DNA from: an uncultured Clostridia bacterium
Lineage (GTDB): Bacteria > Bacillota > Clostridia > Oscillospirales > CAG-382
Direction of reading: 5' to 3'
Assembly (NCBI GenBank): GCA_947626805.1
Contig: CANQTR010000006.1
Location: forward strand, 1-45,463
DNA length: 45,463 nucleotides
Shown: piece after piece, positions 1 through 8,507 of the stretch
How positions within the stretch are numbered: the first letter of the stretch is position 1
How the letters are laid out: each line of letters opens with the position of its first letter
Notes under the pieces: model-generated
What the model was told of the DNA's origin: nothing
What the model saw: only the letters and a program-made list of their open reading frames with translations
Databases searched by the model: none
Position numbers and translations under genes: made by a program

Positions 1-1274
1 TCCGAAAAGGCGTTGCCGAACTCCGTCGCGTTGATGAAGTACTCGAACCGCTCCGTGAACGCGGGGTTTTCCGGCTTGCGCTTCGCGAGCGGGCTGTTTT
101 CGACCGGATAATCGTAGATGATGGTCGGCTGAATCAGGTGTTCCTCGACGTACGCGTCAAAGAACGCGGCGAGCACCGTCCCCTTGGTCGCGTTCGCGGG
201 GACCTCGACCTGCTTTTCCTTCGCGCACGCGCGGGCGTCCTCGTCCGTTTGCCATGCGTCGTAATCCACGCCGGCGTACTTCCGCACGGACTCGACCATG
301 GTCAGCTTTTCCCAATGTCCCATGTCGATTTGCGTCCCCTGATAGGTGATGACCTTGCTCCCGCAAACCTTCTCCGCGAGCATCGTATTCATCTCGACGA
401 CGAGGTCCATCATGCCCTTGTAATCGGTATACGCCTGATAAAGCTCAATTGTCGTGAATTCCGGGTTGTGCTTGGGGTCCATGCCCTCATTGCGGAAGAT
501 ACGGCCGACCTCGTACACCTTGTCGAATCCGCCGACGATGAGCCGCTTGAGGTAAAGCTCGGTCTCGATACGAAGGAACATATCCATGTCGAGCGTGTTG
601 TGGTGGGTCTTGAACGGGCGGGCGGCGGCGCCAATCTCGAACGGGGTCAGCACCGGGGTGTCCACCTCCAAAAAGCCCTTTCCGTCCAGATAAGCCCGGA
701 TTTCCCGCAAAATCGCGCTACGCTTGACGAACGTTTCCTTGACCTCCGGGTTGACAATCAAATCGACGTACCGTTGGCGGTAGCGCAAATCGGTATCCCG
801 AAGTCCGTGGAACTTCTCCGGGAGCGGCAGAAGGGACTTCGCGAGCAGGCAGACCGACTGGGCGTGAATACTGATTTCCCCGGTGCGGGTCTTGAAAACG
901 AACCCGCTCAAGCCGATGATGTCGCCGATGTCGAACTTCTTGAATTCCTTATAGGCGTCCTCGCCGACGTCGTTGATGCGAACATACGCCTGAATGTTTC
1001 CGGTCGCGTCGAGCAGGTGCAGGAATGCGGCCTTGCCCATGTCCCGGCGGCTCATGATACGCCCCGCGACGGAAACGGTTTGGTTCTCCCAGGTTTCGTA
1101 ATCGCCGAAAATCTCCGCCGCGTGCGCGGTCACGTCGAACTTCGTGACAGTAAACGGGTCTTTCCCTGCGTCCTTCAACTCGGCGAGTTTCTGACGACGG
1201 ACCCGGCGAATATCCGAAAGGCTCTCCTCGCCCGCGTTCTCGGCGGGGGAGGGAATGTTGTTTTTCTCTTCCAT
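1..1274 (-). CDS. lysS: Lysyl-tRNA synthetase, class II (C-terminus beyond window)
   Basis: Charges tRNA-Lys with lysine in the cytoplasm. The window holds the first 424 or so residues of a protein usually near 500; the C-terminal end of the catalytic core lies left of position 1. An OB-fold anticodon-binding domain covers about residues 60-165 (VAGRIMSRRDMGKAAFLHL), followed by the class II catalytic core with motif 2 visible as RIFRNEGMDPKHNPEF. The ATG at 1274 is preceded by AAAGGAAA at good spacing, 12 nt after the greA stop, so the two genes are surely cotranscribed. A greA-lysS pair is common in Bacillota. Identification is firm. Confidence 0.97.
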   Translation of the reverse strand, partial: MEEKNNIPSPAENAGEESLSDIRRVRRQKLAELKDAGKDPFTVTKFDVTAHAAEIFGDYETWENQTVSVAGRIMSRRDMGKAAFLHLLDATGNIQAYVRINDVGEDAYKEFKKFDIGDIIGLSGFVFKTRTGEISIHAQSVCLLAKSLLPLPEKFHGLRDTDLRYRQRYVDLIVNPEVKETFVKRSAILREIRAYLDGKGFLEVDTPVLTPFEIGAAARPFKTHHNTLDMDMFLRIETELYLKRLIVGGFDKVYEVGRIFRNEGMDPKHNPEFTTIELYQAYTDYKGMMDLVVEMNTMLAEKVCGSKVITYQGTQIDMGHWEKLTMVESVRKYAGVDYDAWQTDEDARACAKEKQVEVPANATKGTVLAAFFDAYVEEHLIQPTIIYDYPVENSPLAKRKPENPAFTERFEYFINATEFGNAFS

Positions 1275-1286
1275 TTGCGTTTCCTT

Positions 1287-1760
1287 TTACTTTGAAATAC
1301 TGGTAATCGTGTATTTGCGCGTTCCGTTCGGCGTTTCGACGGTGATGGAATCCCCCTGCCGCTGTCCGAGCAGAGCGCGTCCGAGCGGGCAGTCGTCGCT
1401 GATACGACCTTCGAGCGGGTCGGCTTCGGCGGTCGAAACGATTTTGTAGGTGGATTCGGTGTCGTCGTCGATACAGTGAATGCCGACAGTGTTGCCGACG
1501 TTGACCTTGCCCGTACCGATGTCGGCGTCGTCCATGACGACGGCGTTTTCGAGGGTCTCTTCGAGCATAGCGATACGGGTCTCGATTTCCGCCTGCTCGT
1601 TTTTCGCCTCGTCGTATTCGCTGTTTTCCGAAAGGTCGCCGTAGGCGCGCGCCTTTTGGATGGCTTGCGCGACCTCCTTGCGTTTGACGGTCTTGAGATG
1701 TTCAAGGTCGTTTTGCAGTTTGAGGAACCCGTCGCGGGAAACGATGATTTGCTTTGCCAT
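1287..1760 (-). CDS. greA: Transcription elongation factor GreA
   Basis: Rescues backtracked RNA polymerase by stimulating transcript cleavage. The protein is 157 aa, the usual GreA length. An N-terminal coiled coil (starting MAKQIIVSRDGFLKLQNDLE, with the acidic tip near DLSENSEYDEAKNEQ) is followed by the C-terminal FKBP-like domain (VGNTVGIHCIDDDTESTY, then SPxGRALLG-like DCPLGRALLGQRQGD). An in-frame TTG at 1784 would extend it by 8 residues, but AAAGGGAG sits 11 nt before the ATG at 1760, which I take as the start. lysS follows after 12 nt. Confidence 0.97.
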   Translation of the reverse strand: MAKQIIVSRDGFLKLQNDLEHLKTVKRKEVAQAIQKARAYGDLSENSEYDEAKNEQAEIETRIAMLEETLENAVVMDDADIGTGKVNVGNTVGIHCIDDDTESTYKIVSTAEADPLEGRISDDCPLGRALLGQRQGDSITVETPNGTRKYTITSISK

Positions 1761-1839
1761 GATGAATGAACTCCCTTTGCTCAAAATTTGTCGTAGATGG
1801 GTGAAAAAACTTGAAAAGACGTCTATGCAACACGCAAAG

Positions 1840-1870
1840 CAAGGGCGAAGTTCCGAAAAACTTTCCCTTG
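1840..1870 (-). terminator. Hairpin between S41 protease gene and greA
   Basis: CAAGGG (1840-1845) pairs with CCCTTG (1865-1870) and an inner AAGTT/AACTT extends the stem. No clear T-run follows on either strand, so it may be a processing or attenuating stem and not a full terminator. It lies in the 130-bp gap between the envelope genes and greA-lysS. Confidence 0.35.
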
Positions 1871-1890
1871 CCGCACGGTTTCTTCGGTTT

Positions 1891-3264
1891 TCAGTCCGCC
1901 GTGTTTCCGAGCGCTTTGAGCGCCGCCTGCAATTGCGGGTCCTCCTCGTGGGAGAGCAGGTAAAAGCGCGCGGACTGCTCCTCGGTCAGCTTCACTTCGA
2001 CGTCCGGGTGGACGCCGATTCCGTCGTAACTGACGTTGGACGCGGGGTTGTAGAAATTCGACGTCAGTTTCACGGCACTGCCGTCGGGAAGGGAAGTGAT
2101 GGTCTGCATGGTCCCTTTTCCATATGTGGTTTCGCCGACGACGGTCGCAAGCCCGTAATCCTGCAGGTCCGCCGTGAAAAGTTCCGCCGCGCTCGCCGTG
2201 TTCCCGTTGCAGAGCACCGCCATCGGCGCGTCTAAGAAGGTATCGTTTTCCGTTTCCCGGGTTTTATCGTTTCCTTGCGCGTCAATCATGTGCAGAATCG
2301 TCTGATTCGCCGGCAGTAATTCGTCGAGCGCGGCGCACACCACGTCGAGGTTCCCGCCCGGATTGTTGCGCAAATCGAACAGGTAGGACGTGCAGCCGTC
2401 CTGCTTTGCCGCCGTCAGCGCCGTTTGGAACTGCTCCGTCACGTTGCTTTCGGAGAAGGAAAGAATCGTAAGGTAGGCGGTGTCGCCGATTTTCTCGTAA
2501 AGAACATTGCCGGATTCCACCCGGGAACGGGTGACGGACACGGCAAGCATTTCCTCGCCGCGGCGAACGGTCAGCGACACGTCCGTGCCCTCCTCGCCCG
2601 CAACGAGCCCGACGGCCTCGTTGTAGGTCGCCGCGCTGACCGTGACGTCCTCAACGGCGACAATCAAATCGCCCTTCTGCAGACCGGCGCGTTCGGCAGG
2701 GGAATCGGGCGCGATACGGTATATCGCGATGGCGTTTTGCGACTGGTCAAACGTCACATGAACGCCGATACCGACGTAATTTCCGCTCCGCTCGGCGGTA
2801 TAGGCGGCGAACTCCTCCGCCGTCATGTATTCGCTGTACGGGTCGCCGACGGCGTCGAGCAGACCGGCGTAAATGCCGTCCCACAGGGTTTCCTCGTCCG
2901 CGCCGCGCACATATTTTTCCCGCACATAGGACAGCAGTTGGTCGAGTTTTCCGAGTTTGCTGTATTCGTCACCCGAAAAAGCATTTTTTTCCGCGTTGAC
3001 GGCGGCGTCTAAACGGACCGACATGGCCGTGAACGTCGCGAGAAACACCCCGACCGCGAGGAGCAGCGCGAAGAACACCGCGCCCGCAAGCGATACGCGT
3101 TTTATCGGTTTCACCGTTTTTTCCGGGTTTACCGGCGACTCCGGCATTGCCGTTTCCCGCCCGTTTGTATCCCGCTCCGCCGTTTCCGGTCCGTCCGTCC
3201 CGCGTGCGGCGCCGTTTTCAGCGGTTCCGTCCGGGTCCGAACGCACCCGTTTTCTGTTCAGCAT
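1891..3264 (-). CDS. S41 family C-terminal processing peptidase with PDZ domain
   Basis: A membrane-anchored serine protease of the CtpA/CtpB type, acting outside the cytoplasmic membrane. The 457 residues show a long charged cytoplasmic N-terminus (1-56), one membrane segment (about 58-80), a PDZ domain (about 163-247) and the S41 catalytic domain. The catalytic Ser is S358 in GNTASAAE and the general-base Lys is K383 in YGKG, so the Ser-Lys dyad is intact. AAAGGAAG lies just before the ATG at 3264. It follows the M23 peptidase gene by 27 bp. In Bacillota this protease commonly sits behind ftsEX and a murein hydrolase; its substrate cannot be read from the sequence. Confidence 0.93.
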   Translation of the reverse strand: MLNRKRVRSDPDGTAENGAARGTDGPETAERDTNGRETAMPESPVNPEKTVKPIKRVSLAGAVFFALLLAVGVFLATFTAMSVRLDAAVNAEKNAFSGDEYSKLGKLDQLLSYVREKYVRGADEETLWDGIYAGLLDAVGDPYSEYMTAEEFAAYTAERSGNYVGIGVHVTFDQSQNAIAIYRIAPDSPAERAGLQKGDLIVAVEDVTVSAATYNEAVGLVAGEEGTDVSLTVRRGEEMLAVSVTRSRVESGNVLYEKIGDTAYLTILSFSESNVTEQFQTALTAAKQDGCTSYLFDLRNNPGGNLDVVCAALDELLPANQTILHMIDAQGNDKTRETENDTFLDAPMAVLCNGNTASAAELFTADLQDYGLATVVGETTYGKGTMQTITSLPDGSAVKLTSNFYNPASNVSYDGIGVHPDVEVKLTEEQSARFYLLSHEEDPQLQAALKALGNTAD

Positions 3265-3291
3265 GGGAAACTTCCTTTTTCAAATCTCGGC

Positions 3292-4635
3292 TCAATAGCC
3301 GGCATTTTCCATCTTGATGTAGTAGCCGTTCGGCAGGTAATCGTCCGGGTCGACGTATTCGCCGTCGAGCAGGACCGAGAAGTGCAGGTGGTTTCCGGTC
3401 GAACGCCCGGTACTGCCCACCAGCGAAATGCACTGTCCCTGTTCGACCTGCTGTCCTTCGACGCATTTCAGTTCGCTTGCGTGTCCGTACAGCGTCGTGA
3501 CCGCTCGTCCCTGGCTGTCCTTGCCGTGGTAAATGATGACGCAATTTCCGTAGCCGCCGTATTTCGCCGATTTCGTCACAACGCCCGCCTTGGCGGCGAG
3601 GATTTGCGTTCCTTTGGCGCAAGCGATGTCAAGCCCCTCGTGGAACTCCGTCCCGTAGCCGGTGATGGGGTTGGTTCGGGTGGAGAAATAGCTGGTAATG
3701 CGGTAACTCACGCCCGACTGAAGCGGCCAGGAGAAACCGAGGTCGGAAACCGCGCCGGGTTTGTGCTTTTGCGCCTCCTCTTGACGGCGCTGCTCCTCCT
3801 CAAGGGCAATCAGCGTCGCGCGCTCCTTCTTGAGGGAGGCGATTTTCGCTTGCGTTTCCTGAATGGTTTTGTTGAGGGAGGCGTATTCGCCGCTCAGTTC
3901 GCTCTGTTGCTGTCCCGCTTTAGCGGCAAGGCGCTCGAATTCGACCTTGGATTTTTCCAGTTCCGCCTTTTCCTCGTCGAGTTGAACAAGGTACTTCTCG
4001 TACTTTTCCTGTGCTTGCGTGTACTCGGCTTCCAATTCATCCAGCCGCATGAGCGACTGTTGCATGGACTGCCGCAAGTCGTCGACGCACTCCATGATGG
4101 AATTGAAATCGTCCCGCCGGTTCAAATAATCCGAAAGGCTCGCGGAAGTGAACAGCAGTTCAAAATCGCTGACCGGCGCATGCTCGTCGACGTAACGAAT
4201 GACTTCCGCAAGCACGTCCTGATAGTATTCGTAATCGCTCTCCACCAGAACGCGTTCCGCCTGTGCCGTGCCGATTTTCATTTCGCAGGACTGCAGGAGG
4301 GACTCATTGAGCTCTATCTGGGCGGAAAGCACCGTGACCTGCCCCGCCGCGAGTTGCGCCTGCTGAAGCGCGGCGTCCGATTCCCCGTGCAATTCGTCGA
4401 TTTGCCCGTTGAGGGCAGCCAAATCGCTTTGCAGACGGGAGAGCAGCGCCTCGCATTCCACGATGTCCTCGTCGACATTTTTGGACGTCCGCGCCGCCTC
4501 GACCGGAAGCGGTTCGGACTGTTGCAATGCGAAAAGGGAAACCCCGCACGCGAGCAACAGGCAGAGCGCGAGACAGACCGTTCGGCGCAAGACCGACCGC
4601 GGGGAAATATGTATGGGATTCGTTCGGCGGTTCAT
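3292..4635 (-). CDS. Secreted coiled-coil M23 peptidoglycan hydrolase (EnvC/PcsB-like)
   Basis: A 447-aa extracytoplasmic murein endopeptidase. It has a signal peptide or N-terminal anchor (hydrophobic 19-38), long coiled-coil helices (about 50-285) and a C-terminal LytM/M23 domain (about 300-435). The zinc ligands are visible: H332 and D336 in HEGLD, H418 in NHLHF, with H385 (YGHAS) and H416 as the catalytic histidines, so an active enzyme is expected. Its position directly behind ftsX fits the known pattern in which FtsEX activates a coiled-coil hydrolase (EnvC, PcsB, CwlO) to split the septal wall. That partnership is inferred from position and architecture. Confidence 0.93.
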   Translation of the reverse strand: MNRRTNPIHISPRSVLRRTVCLALCLLLACGVSLFALQQSEPLPVEAARTSKNVDEDIVECEALLSRLQSDLAALNGQIDELHGESDAALQQAQLAAGQVTVLSAQIELNESLLQSCEMKIGTAQAERVLVESDYEYYQDVLAEVIRYVDEHAPVSDFELLFTSASLSDYLNRRDDFNSIMECVDDLRQSMQQSLMRLDELEAEYTQAQEKYEKYLVQLDEEKAELEKSKVEFERLAAKAGQQQSELSGEYASLNKTIQETQAKIASLKKERATLIALEEEQRRQEEAQKHKPGAVSDLGFSWPLQSGVSYRITSYFSTRTNPITGYGTEFHEGLDIACAKGTQILAAKAGVVTKSAKYGGYGNCVIIYHGKDSQGRAVTTLYGHASELKCVEGQQVEQGQCISLVGSTGRSTGNHLHFSVLLDGEYVDPDDYLPNGYYIKMENAGY

Positions 4636-4681
4636 AGAAAATCCTCTCTTTTCGACGTCTTGAAAATCGGTGGATACATCC

Positions 4682-5644
4682 TTATACTTTGAGATACTTC
4701 TTAATGGAAATCAAACTGGAAAGCAATCCGACGACCAGCCCGAGAACGGCGAACAGCGCCGCAAGCAACGGCAGGTGCGCCTCGAACGACGAAAGCGCGA
4801 TTCCGTCGGCGGTGACGCTCGTCACCCGTTGCAGGAACGGCGCGAGCACGCCGGCGTACAGCACATACTCCAGCCCCAGCGCAAGCCCTGCCGAAAACAA
4901 ACCGATGATGACGCCCTCGACGATGAACGGCGTGCGAATGAACGCTTTGGTCGCCCCGCAAAGCCGCATGAACATCACTTCGTTCTTGCGGGATTCCACG
5001 CCGAGCCGAATCGTGTTGGCGATGACGAAGAGCGAAAGCGCGCCCAGCAACACCAAAAGCCACCCGCCGACGGCGGCGACCGCCTGCCGGACATTCCGAA
5101 CGTTGCGGTACAGTTCGATGGTCGAGGAAATATCGTTGTTCGGGTCGATTGGCGCCGTGCCGTCCGAAAGGCGCAATTCGCCCATGCGGGCTTCCAGCTC
5201 GCTCAATTCCGAAATGGACGCGTCTTTCGAAAAGGTCAATTCATAACTCGGACGAAGGGAATATCGCTCCGGGTCCTCAAGCAGGGCGCCGGTGTAGGTT
5301 TCGCCCTTGTGCAGTTCCAAAAACTGACTGAGGTGCTCTTCGGACGAAACGTAGACCACCTCGTCGTCGAGCAGGTCGCTTTCCGCGCACAACGCGGTCA
5401 GCATTTCCTCGATTTCTTCGTACTGTTCGTCGGTGTAGGACGCGGAAACGTGGATAGAGATGGCGTTGAGGTTGCCGATGTTTTCGATGTTTTCGCGAAT
5501 GCTCATATAAACAAGGAAGAACGTGCCGAGAATAATCATGCAGGAGACCAGCACCAGCACGGACGCCGTGGACATGACGCTGTTGCGGAACACGCCGCGG
5601 AATCCCTGCTGAAGGTTGTAGCCAAAGGAACGGAGCGTTCTCAT
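4682..5644 (-). CDS. ftsX: Cell division permease FtsX
   Basis: The membrane subunit of the FtsEX complex, which couples ATP hydrolysis inside to murein hydrolase activation outside. 320 aa with one membrane helix near the N-terminus (about 24-48), a large extracellular loop (about 50-180) and three C-terminal helices (about 190-310). The motif FMRLCGATKAFIRTPFIVEG is typical of FtsX. Its ATG overlaps the ftsE stop as ATGA (5641-5644), so translation is coupled. The M23 hydrolase gene follows after 46 bp. Confidence 0.96.
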   Translation of the reverse strand: MRTLRSFGYNLQQGFRGVFRNSVMSTASVLVLVSCMIILGTFFLVYMSIRENIENIGNLNAISIHVSASYTDEQYEEIEEMLTALCAESDLLDDEVVYVSSEEHLSQFLELHKGETYTGALLEDPERYSLRPSYELTFSKDASISELSELEARMGELRLSDGTAPIDPNNDISSTIELYRNVRNVRQAVAAVGGWLLVLLGALSLFVIANTIRLGVESRKNEVMFMRLCGATKAFIRTPFIVEGVIIGLFSAGLALGLEYVLYAGVLAPFLQRVTSVTADGIALSSFEAHLPLLAALFAVLGLVVGLLSSLISIKKYLKV

Positions 5645-6330
5645 GCCGTTTCACCCGTCCTTCCGGAGGCGGCGGTATCCGAAACGAGGCGCCCTTTCTC
5701 CAACTGAATGACCCGCTTGCGGTAGCGTTTCAGCAGTTCCTCGTCGTGCGTGACGACCAGGACGGTTTTTCCGAGTTTATTGATTCGAAGGAGCAGTTCG
5801 AGCAGTTCGTCGCGCAAGATATGGTCGATATTGCCGGTCGGTTCGTCCGCGATGACCAGGGACGGGTTGTTGACCAGCGCGCGTGCGAACGCCACCCGTT
5901 GCTGTTCGCCGCCGGAAAGTTTTTCGGGGAAGGACTTCGCCTTATCCCCCAGACCCACGACGTCGAGGAAGAACGGCACCCGCTTGCGTATGACCGCGCG
6001 CTGTTCGCCGATGACCCGCATGGCGAAAGCGACGTTTTCGTAAACGGTCATTTTGTTGAACAGTTTGAAATCCTGAAAGACGACTCCCATCGTCCGCCGC
6101 AAATGCGGGATTTGCCGGGCGCGGATACGGTCGAGCCGGAACCCGTTGACCTCCAACTGCCCGGAGGACACCCGTTCCTCGGCGAGCAACAGGCGGGTCA
6201 GCGTGGTTTTTCCGGCGCCGGAAGGTCCGGCGAGAAAGACGAATTCCCCGTCCCCAATCGCGAGGTTGATTTCCCTGAGCGCGACGGTCCCGTCCGGATA
6301 CGCCATGGAAACATTTTGGAATTGTATCAT
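5641..6330 (-). CDS. ftsE: Cell division ATP-binding protein FtsE
   Basis: The cytoplasmic ATPase of the FtsEX complex. 229 aa with Walker A GPSGAGKT (35-42), signature LSGGEQQR (from 138), Walker B LVIADE (158-163) and H-loop VVTHDE. The opening [15 protein letters not shown] is the standard FtsE N-terminus, so I keep the ATG at 6330 although no good Shine-Dalgarno sequence precedes it (AGGTTG lies too far upstream). It starts 34 bp after the regulator gene at 6365 and may be cotranscribed with it. Confidence 0.96.
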   Translation of the reverse strand: MIQFQNVSMAYPDGTVALREINLAIGDGEFVFLAGPSGAGKTTLTRLLLAEERVSSGQLEVNGFRLDRIRARQIPHLRRTMGVVFQDFKLFNKMTVYENVAFAMRVIGEQRAVIRKRVPFFLDVVGLGDKAKSFPEKLSGGEQQRVAFARALVNNPSLVIADEPTGNIDHILRDELLELLLRINKLGKTVLVVTHDEELLKRYRKRVIQLEKGRLVSDTAASGRTGETA

Positions 6331-6364
6331 AATTGGGTTTGAAACAACCTGTTCTTTCGTAGAA

Positions 6365-7450
6365 TCAATACATATTCGGCTTGCTGACGAGGTATTTCTT
6401 GACCATCAGCGCCACCTTGAACGTGATGGCATGGTCGAATTCCCGCAAGTCCAGCCCGGTCAGTTTCTTGATTTTTTCGAGCCGATAGACCAGCGTGTTG
6501 CGGTGGACAAACAGTTTGCGGGAAGTCTCCGACACGTTGAGGTTGTTGTCGAAGAACGCGTGAATGGTCAAAAGCGTTTCCCGGTCGAGGCTTTCGAGCG
6601 ACCCGCGTTTGAAGACCTCCTGCAGGAACATTTCGCACAGTGTCGTCGGAAGTTGATAAATCAGACGGCCGATGCCGAGGTTTTCGTAGTTGATGCAGGT
6701 CTGCTCCGTGTCGAACACACGCCCGACTTCCAGCGCGACTTGCGCGTCCTTATACGAGCGCGCCAGTTCCTTGACGGACGTGACGACCGTGCCGATACCG
6801 ACGATGCACTTGAGATAGAATTCGCTCTGGACGCTGTCGACGATGGAATGGGCGATGGCATCGATGGTCTTGCTGTCCGTGCCGTTCTTCAGTTCCTTGA
6901 CGAGTACGATGTCCGTTTCGCCCACGCTGATGATGTAGTCACGGGTCTTATCCGGGAACATATTCTGAATGATGTCGTAGGGTACGACGTCGGACTTGTT
7001 CTGGAAACGGATAAGCAACACGACCCGGTTGGTTTCGTTGTCGAACCGCAATTCCTTCGATTTGATATAGATGTCTCCCGGCAGGATATTGTCGAGAATG
7101 ATGTTCTTGATGAAATTGGTCTTGTCGTACTTTTCGTCGTACAGTTGCTTGATGTTGGTGAACGCGATGGAAAGCAACATCGCCGTGCTCGCCGCGGAAT
7201 CGTCCTCGCCCTGCACAAAGACGATGTATTCGATACGGGCGTGCGAACCGATGGGACGGTAGGTGTAGCCGTCCGCCTTGAGGGTATCGAAGTTGTAGGA
7301 GATTTCCTCTACGATTTCCTTGTGCGTTTCGCCGATTCGGGAGAGCTGACTACAAGCGATAATGGTCCCTTTTTCGTCGATGATGCCGATGTCCCGGTCA
7401 ACGGCCTCCCGCATCTGGTAAACCAGCGTTTGAAACAGTTTGTTGCTCAT
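6365..7450 (-). CDS. CdaR/PucR-type transcriptional regulator
   Basis: A 361-aa DNA-binding regulator. The N-terminus (FQTLVYQMREAVDRDIGIID) matches the sugar-diacid-recognition domain of CdaR. The middle part resembles the GGDEF-like region of this family. The C-terminus (about 300-355: NNLNVSETSRKLFVHRNTLV, then YRLEKIKKLTG) is the PucR-type helix-turn-helix. The open frame runs upstream to 7606, but that stretch is arginine-rich and unlike the family, so the ATG at 7450 is preferred; AAGGAG lies a rather long 13 nt before it. The ligand and targets are unknown. It precedes ftsE by 34 bp, so a role in envelope genes is possible but unproven. Confidence 0.88.
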   Translation of the reverse strand: MSNKLFQTLVYQMREAVDRDIGIIDEKGTIIACSQLSRIGETHKEIVEEISYNFDTLKADGYTYRPIGSHARIEYIVFVQGEDDSAASTAMLLSIAFTNIKQLYDEKYDKTNFIKNIILDNILPGDIYIKSKELRFDNETNRVVLLIRFQNKSDVVPYDIIQNMFPDKTRDYIISVGETDIVLVKELKNGTDSKTIDAIAHSIVDSVQSEFYLKCIVGIGTVVTSVKELARSYKDAQVALEVGRVFDTEQTCINYENLGIGRLIYQLPTTLCEMFLQEVFKRGSLESLDRETLLTIHAFFDNNLNVSETSRKLFVHRNTLVYRLEKIKKLTGLDLREFDHAITFKVALMVKKYLVSKPNMY

Positions 7451-7577
7451 GATTGCATTCCTACTCCTTCGTTCGCCCCGATTCGGGCCGCTTTTTAGTC
7501 CGGCGCGTCGAATACCGGCGGGACGAACCTCCCGCGCAAGACGGCCCCGATTTGCCATTTTTATGATTTCGCTTTCT

Positions 7578-7606
7578 ATTCTACAATAAATTTGTGAAAA
7601 TTGCAA
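7578..7606 (-). promoter_or_regulatory. Sigma-A promoter of the CdaR-like regulator gene
   Basis: On the minus strand, -35 TTGCAA (7601-7606) and -10 TAGAAT (7578-7583) are separated by 17 bp. Transcription would begin near 7570, giving a 5' leader of about 120 nt before the ATG at 7450. I see no known riboswitch in that leader. Confidence 0.7.
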
Positions 7607-7808
7607 TACCCTGACAAAAAAATTTACAAAAAAATTGAACGCCCTTTGGTGATTTTGCGGTGACGCCCCGCCGAGACTTCCAAAATGCGGGACTTTATGG
7701 GATTATTCCCCGTTTTTCGAGCGGACTGTGTTTTTATCCCGATATTTCGAAATTTTGTGTATCTGTAAAAAATTAGGTGCAGAAAATGTGAACTCTGTCC
7801 GGAAACTC

Positions 7809-7836
7809 TTGACAAGTCGGCGGAATCGTCTATAAT
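7809..7836 (+). promoter_or_regulatory. Consensus sigma-A promoter of the marR-ABC exporter operon
   Basis: TTGACA (7809-7814) and TATAAT (7831-7836) with a 16-bp spacer, both perfect consensus hexamers. The start would lie near 7843, about 90 nt before marR. No obvious inverted-repeat operator was found, but MarR autoregulation at this site would be normal. The rest of the 7451-7933 gap holds only the divergent promoter at 7578-7606. Confidence 0.85.
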
Positions 7837-7933
7837 TTGTAAGGAAGTATACGGAAAAAGGCCGCCCGAAACCGTCTGTTTCAATCGGAAAAGGCGGGAA
7901 GTTCCGGGGGGAAAACGACAGGGGAGTTTGTAA

Positions 7934-8467
7934 ATGATGCAGGACGATTTTGAACGGGAACAAGTGCGGCAGGCCGCGGTGCGTTTCCGCGTGACTATGC
8001 GGCTACATCAGCGGCTGCAGGAGCAGTTAATCGAGCAAATGGGCATGAGTCAGTCCCAGCACCGGTTGCTGATGTACCTGTACCGGACCGACTGCGTCCC
8101 GTCGCAGACGGAACTTGCGCACGCCTTTGAAGTCAGCACGGCGGCCATTGCCGTCGCGCTCAAACGGCTCGAAAAGAGCGGATATATCCGGCAGGGAGCC
8201 GCCATCAACGATGCGCGGTACAACGAAATCGCCTTGACCGACAAGGGGCTCGAACTGGTGCAACGCACCAATCGGCTGTTCGCGGCGGCGGACCTCGCGC
8301 TGTTCGGGGAACTGACGGACGAGGAACTTCGCTGGGAGGCCGCTTGCGAGGAAAAGATGCAGAAAACGCTTCGCGCCCTGCTCGACGGCACGGCGGAACT
8401 TCCGCGCGTCAAGGGCATTCACGTCCGCGAACTGATAGCCGGGGCGGAAAAGGAAGAAAAACCGTAA
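7934..8467 (+). CDS. MarR family transcriptional regulator
   Basis: A 177-aa winged helix-turn-helix repressor. The core (about 45-110: SQSQHRLLMYLYRTDCVPSQ, then ELAHAFEVSTAAIAVALKRL and EKSGYIRQG...DARYNEIALTDKG) has the recognition helix and the wing with the conserved D-x-R-x...LT-x-KG. Dimerization helices flank it. GGGGAG precedes the ATG. It lies 40 bp upstream of two ABC exporter genes, a layout in which MarR proteins usually control drug or metabolite efflux. The ligand is unknown. Confidence 0.92.
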   Translation: MMQDDFEREQVRQAAVRFRVTMRLHQRLQEQLIEQMGMSQSQHRLLMYLYRTDCVPSQTELAHAFEVSTAAIAVALKRLEKSGYIRQGAAINDARYNEIALTDKGLELVQRTNRLFAAADLALFGELTDEELRWEAACEEKMQKTLRALLDGTAELPRVKGIHVRELIAGAEKEEKP

Positions 8468-8507
8468 GTCATCGAATCCGGTAATCCGAAAAACGGAGGA
8501 ACATACG

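Noticed and set aside
7451..7606. N-terminal extension of the CdaR-like regulator
   Set aside because: It spans the gene's own promoter and leader and does not resemble the family, which begins at the sugar-diacid recognition domain.
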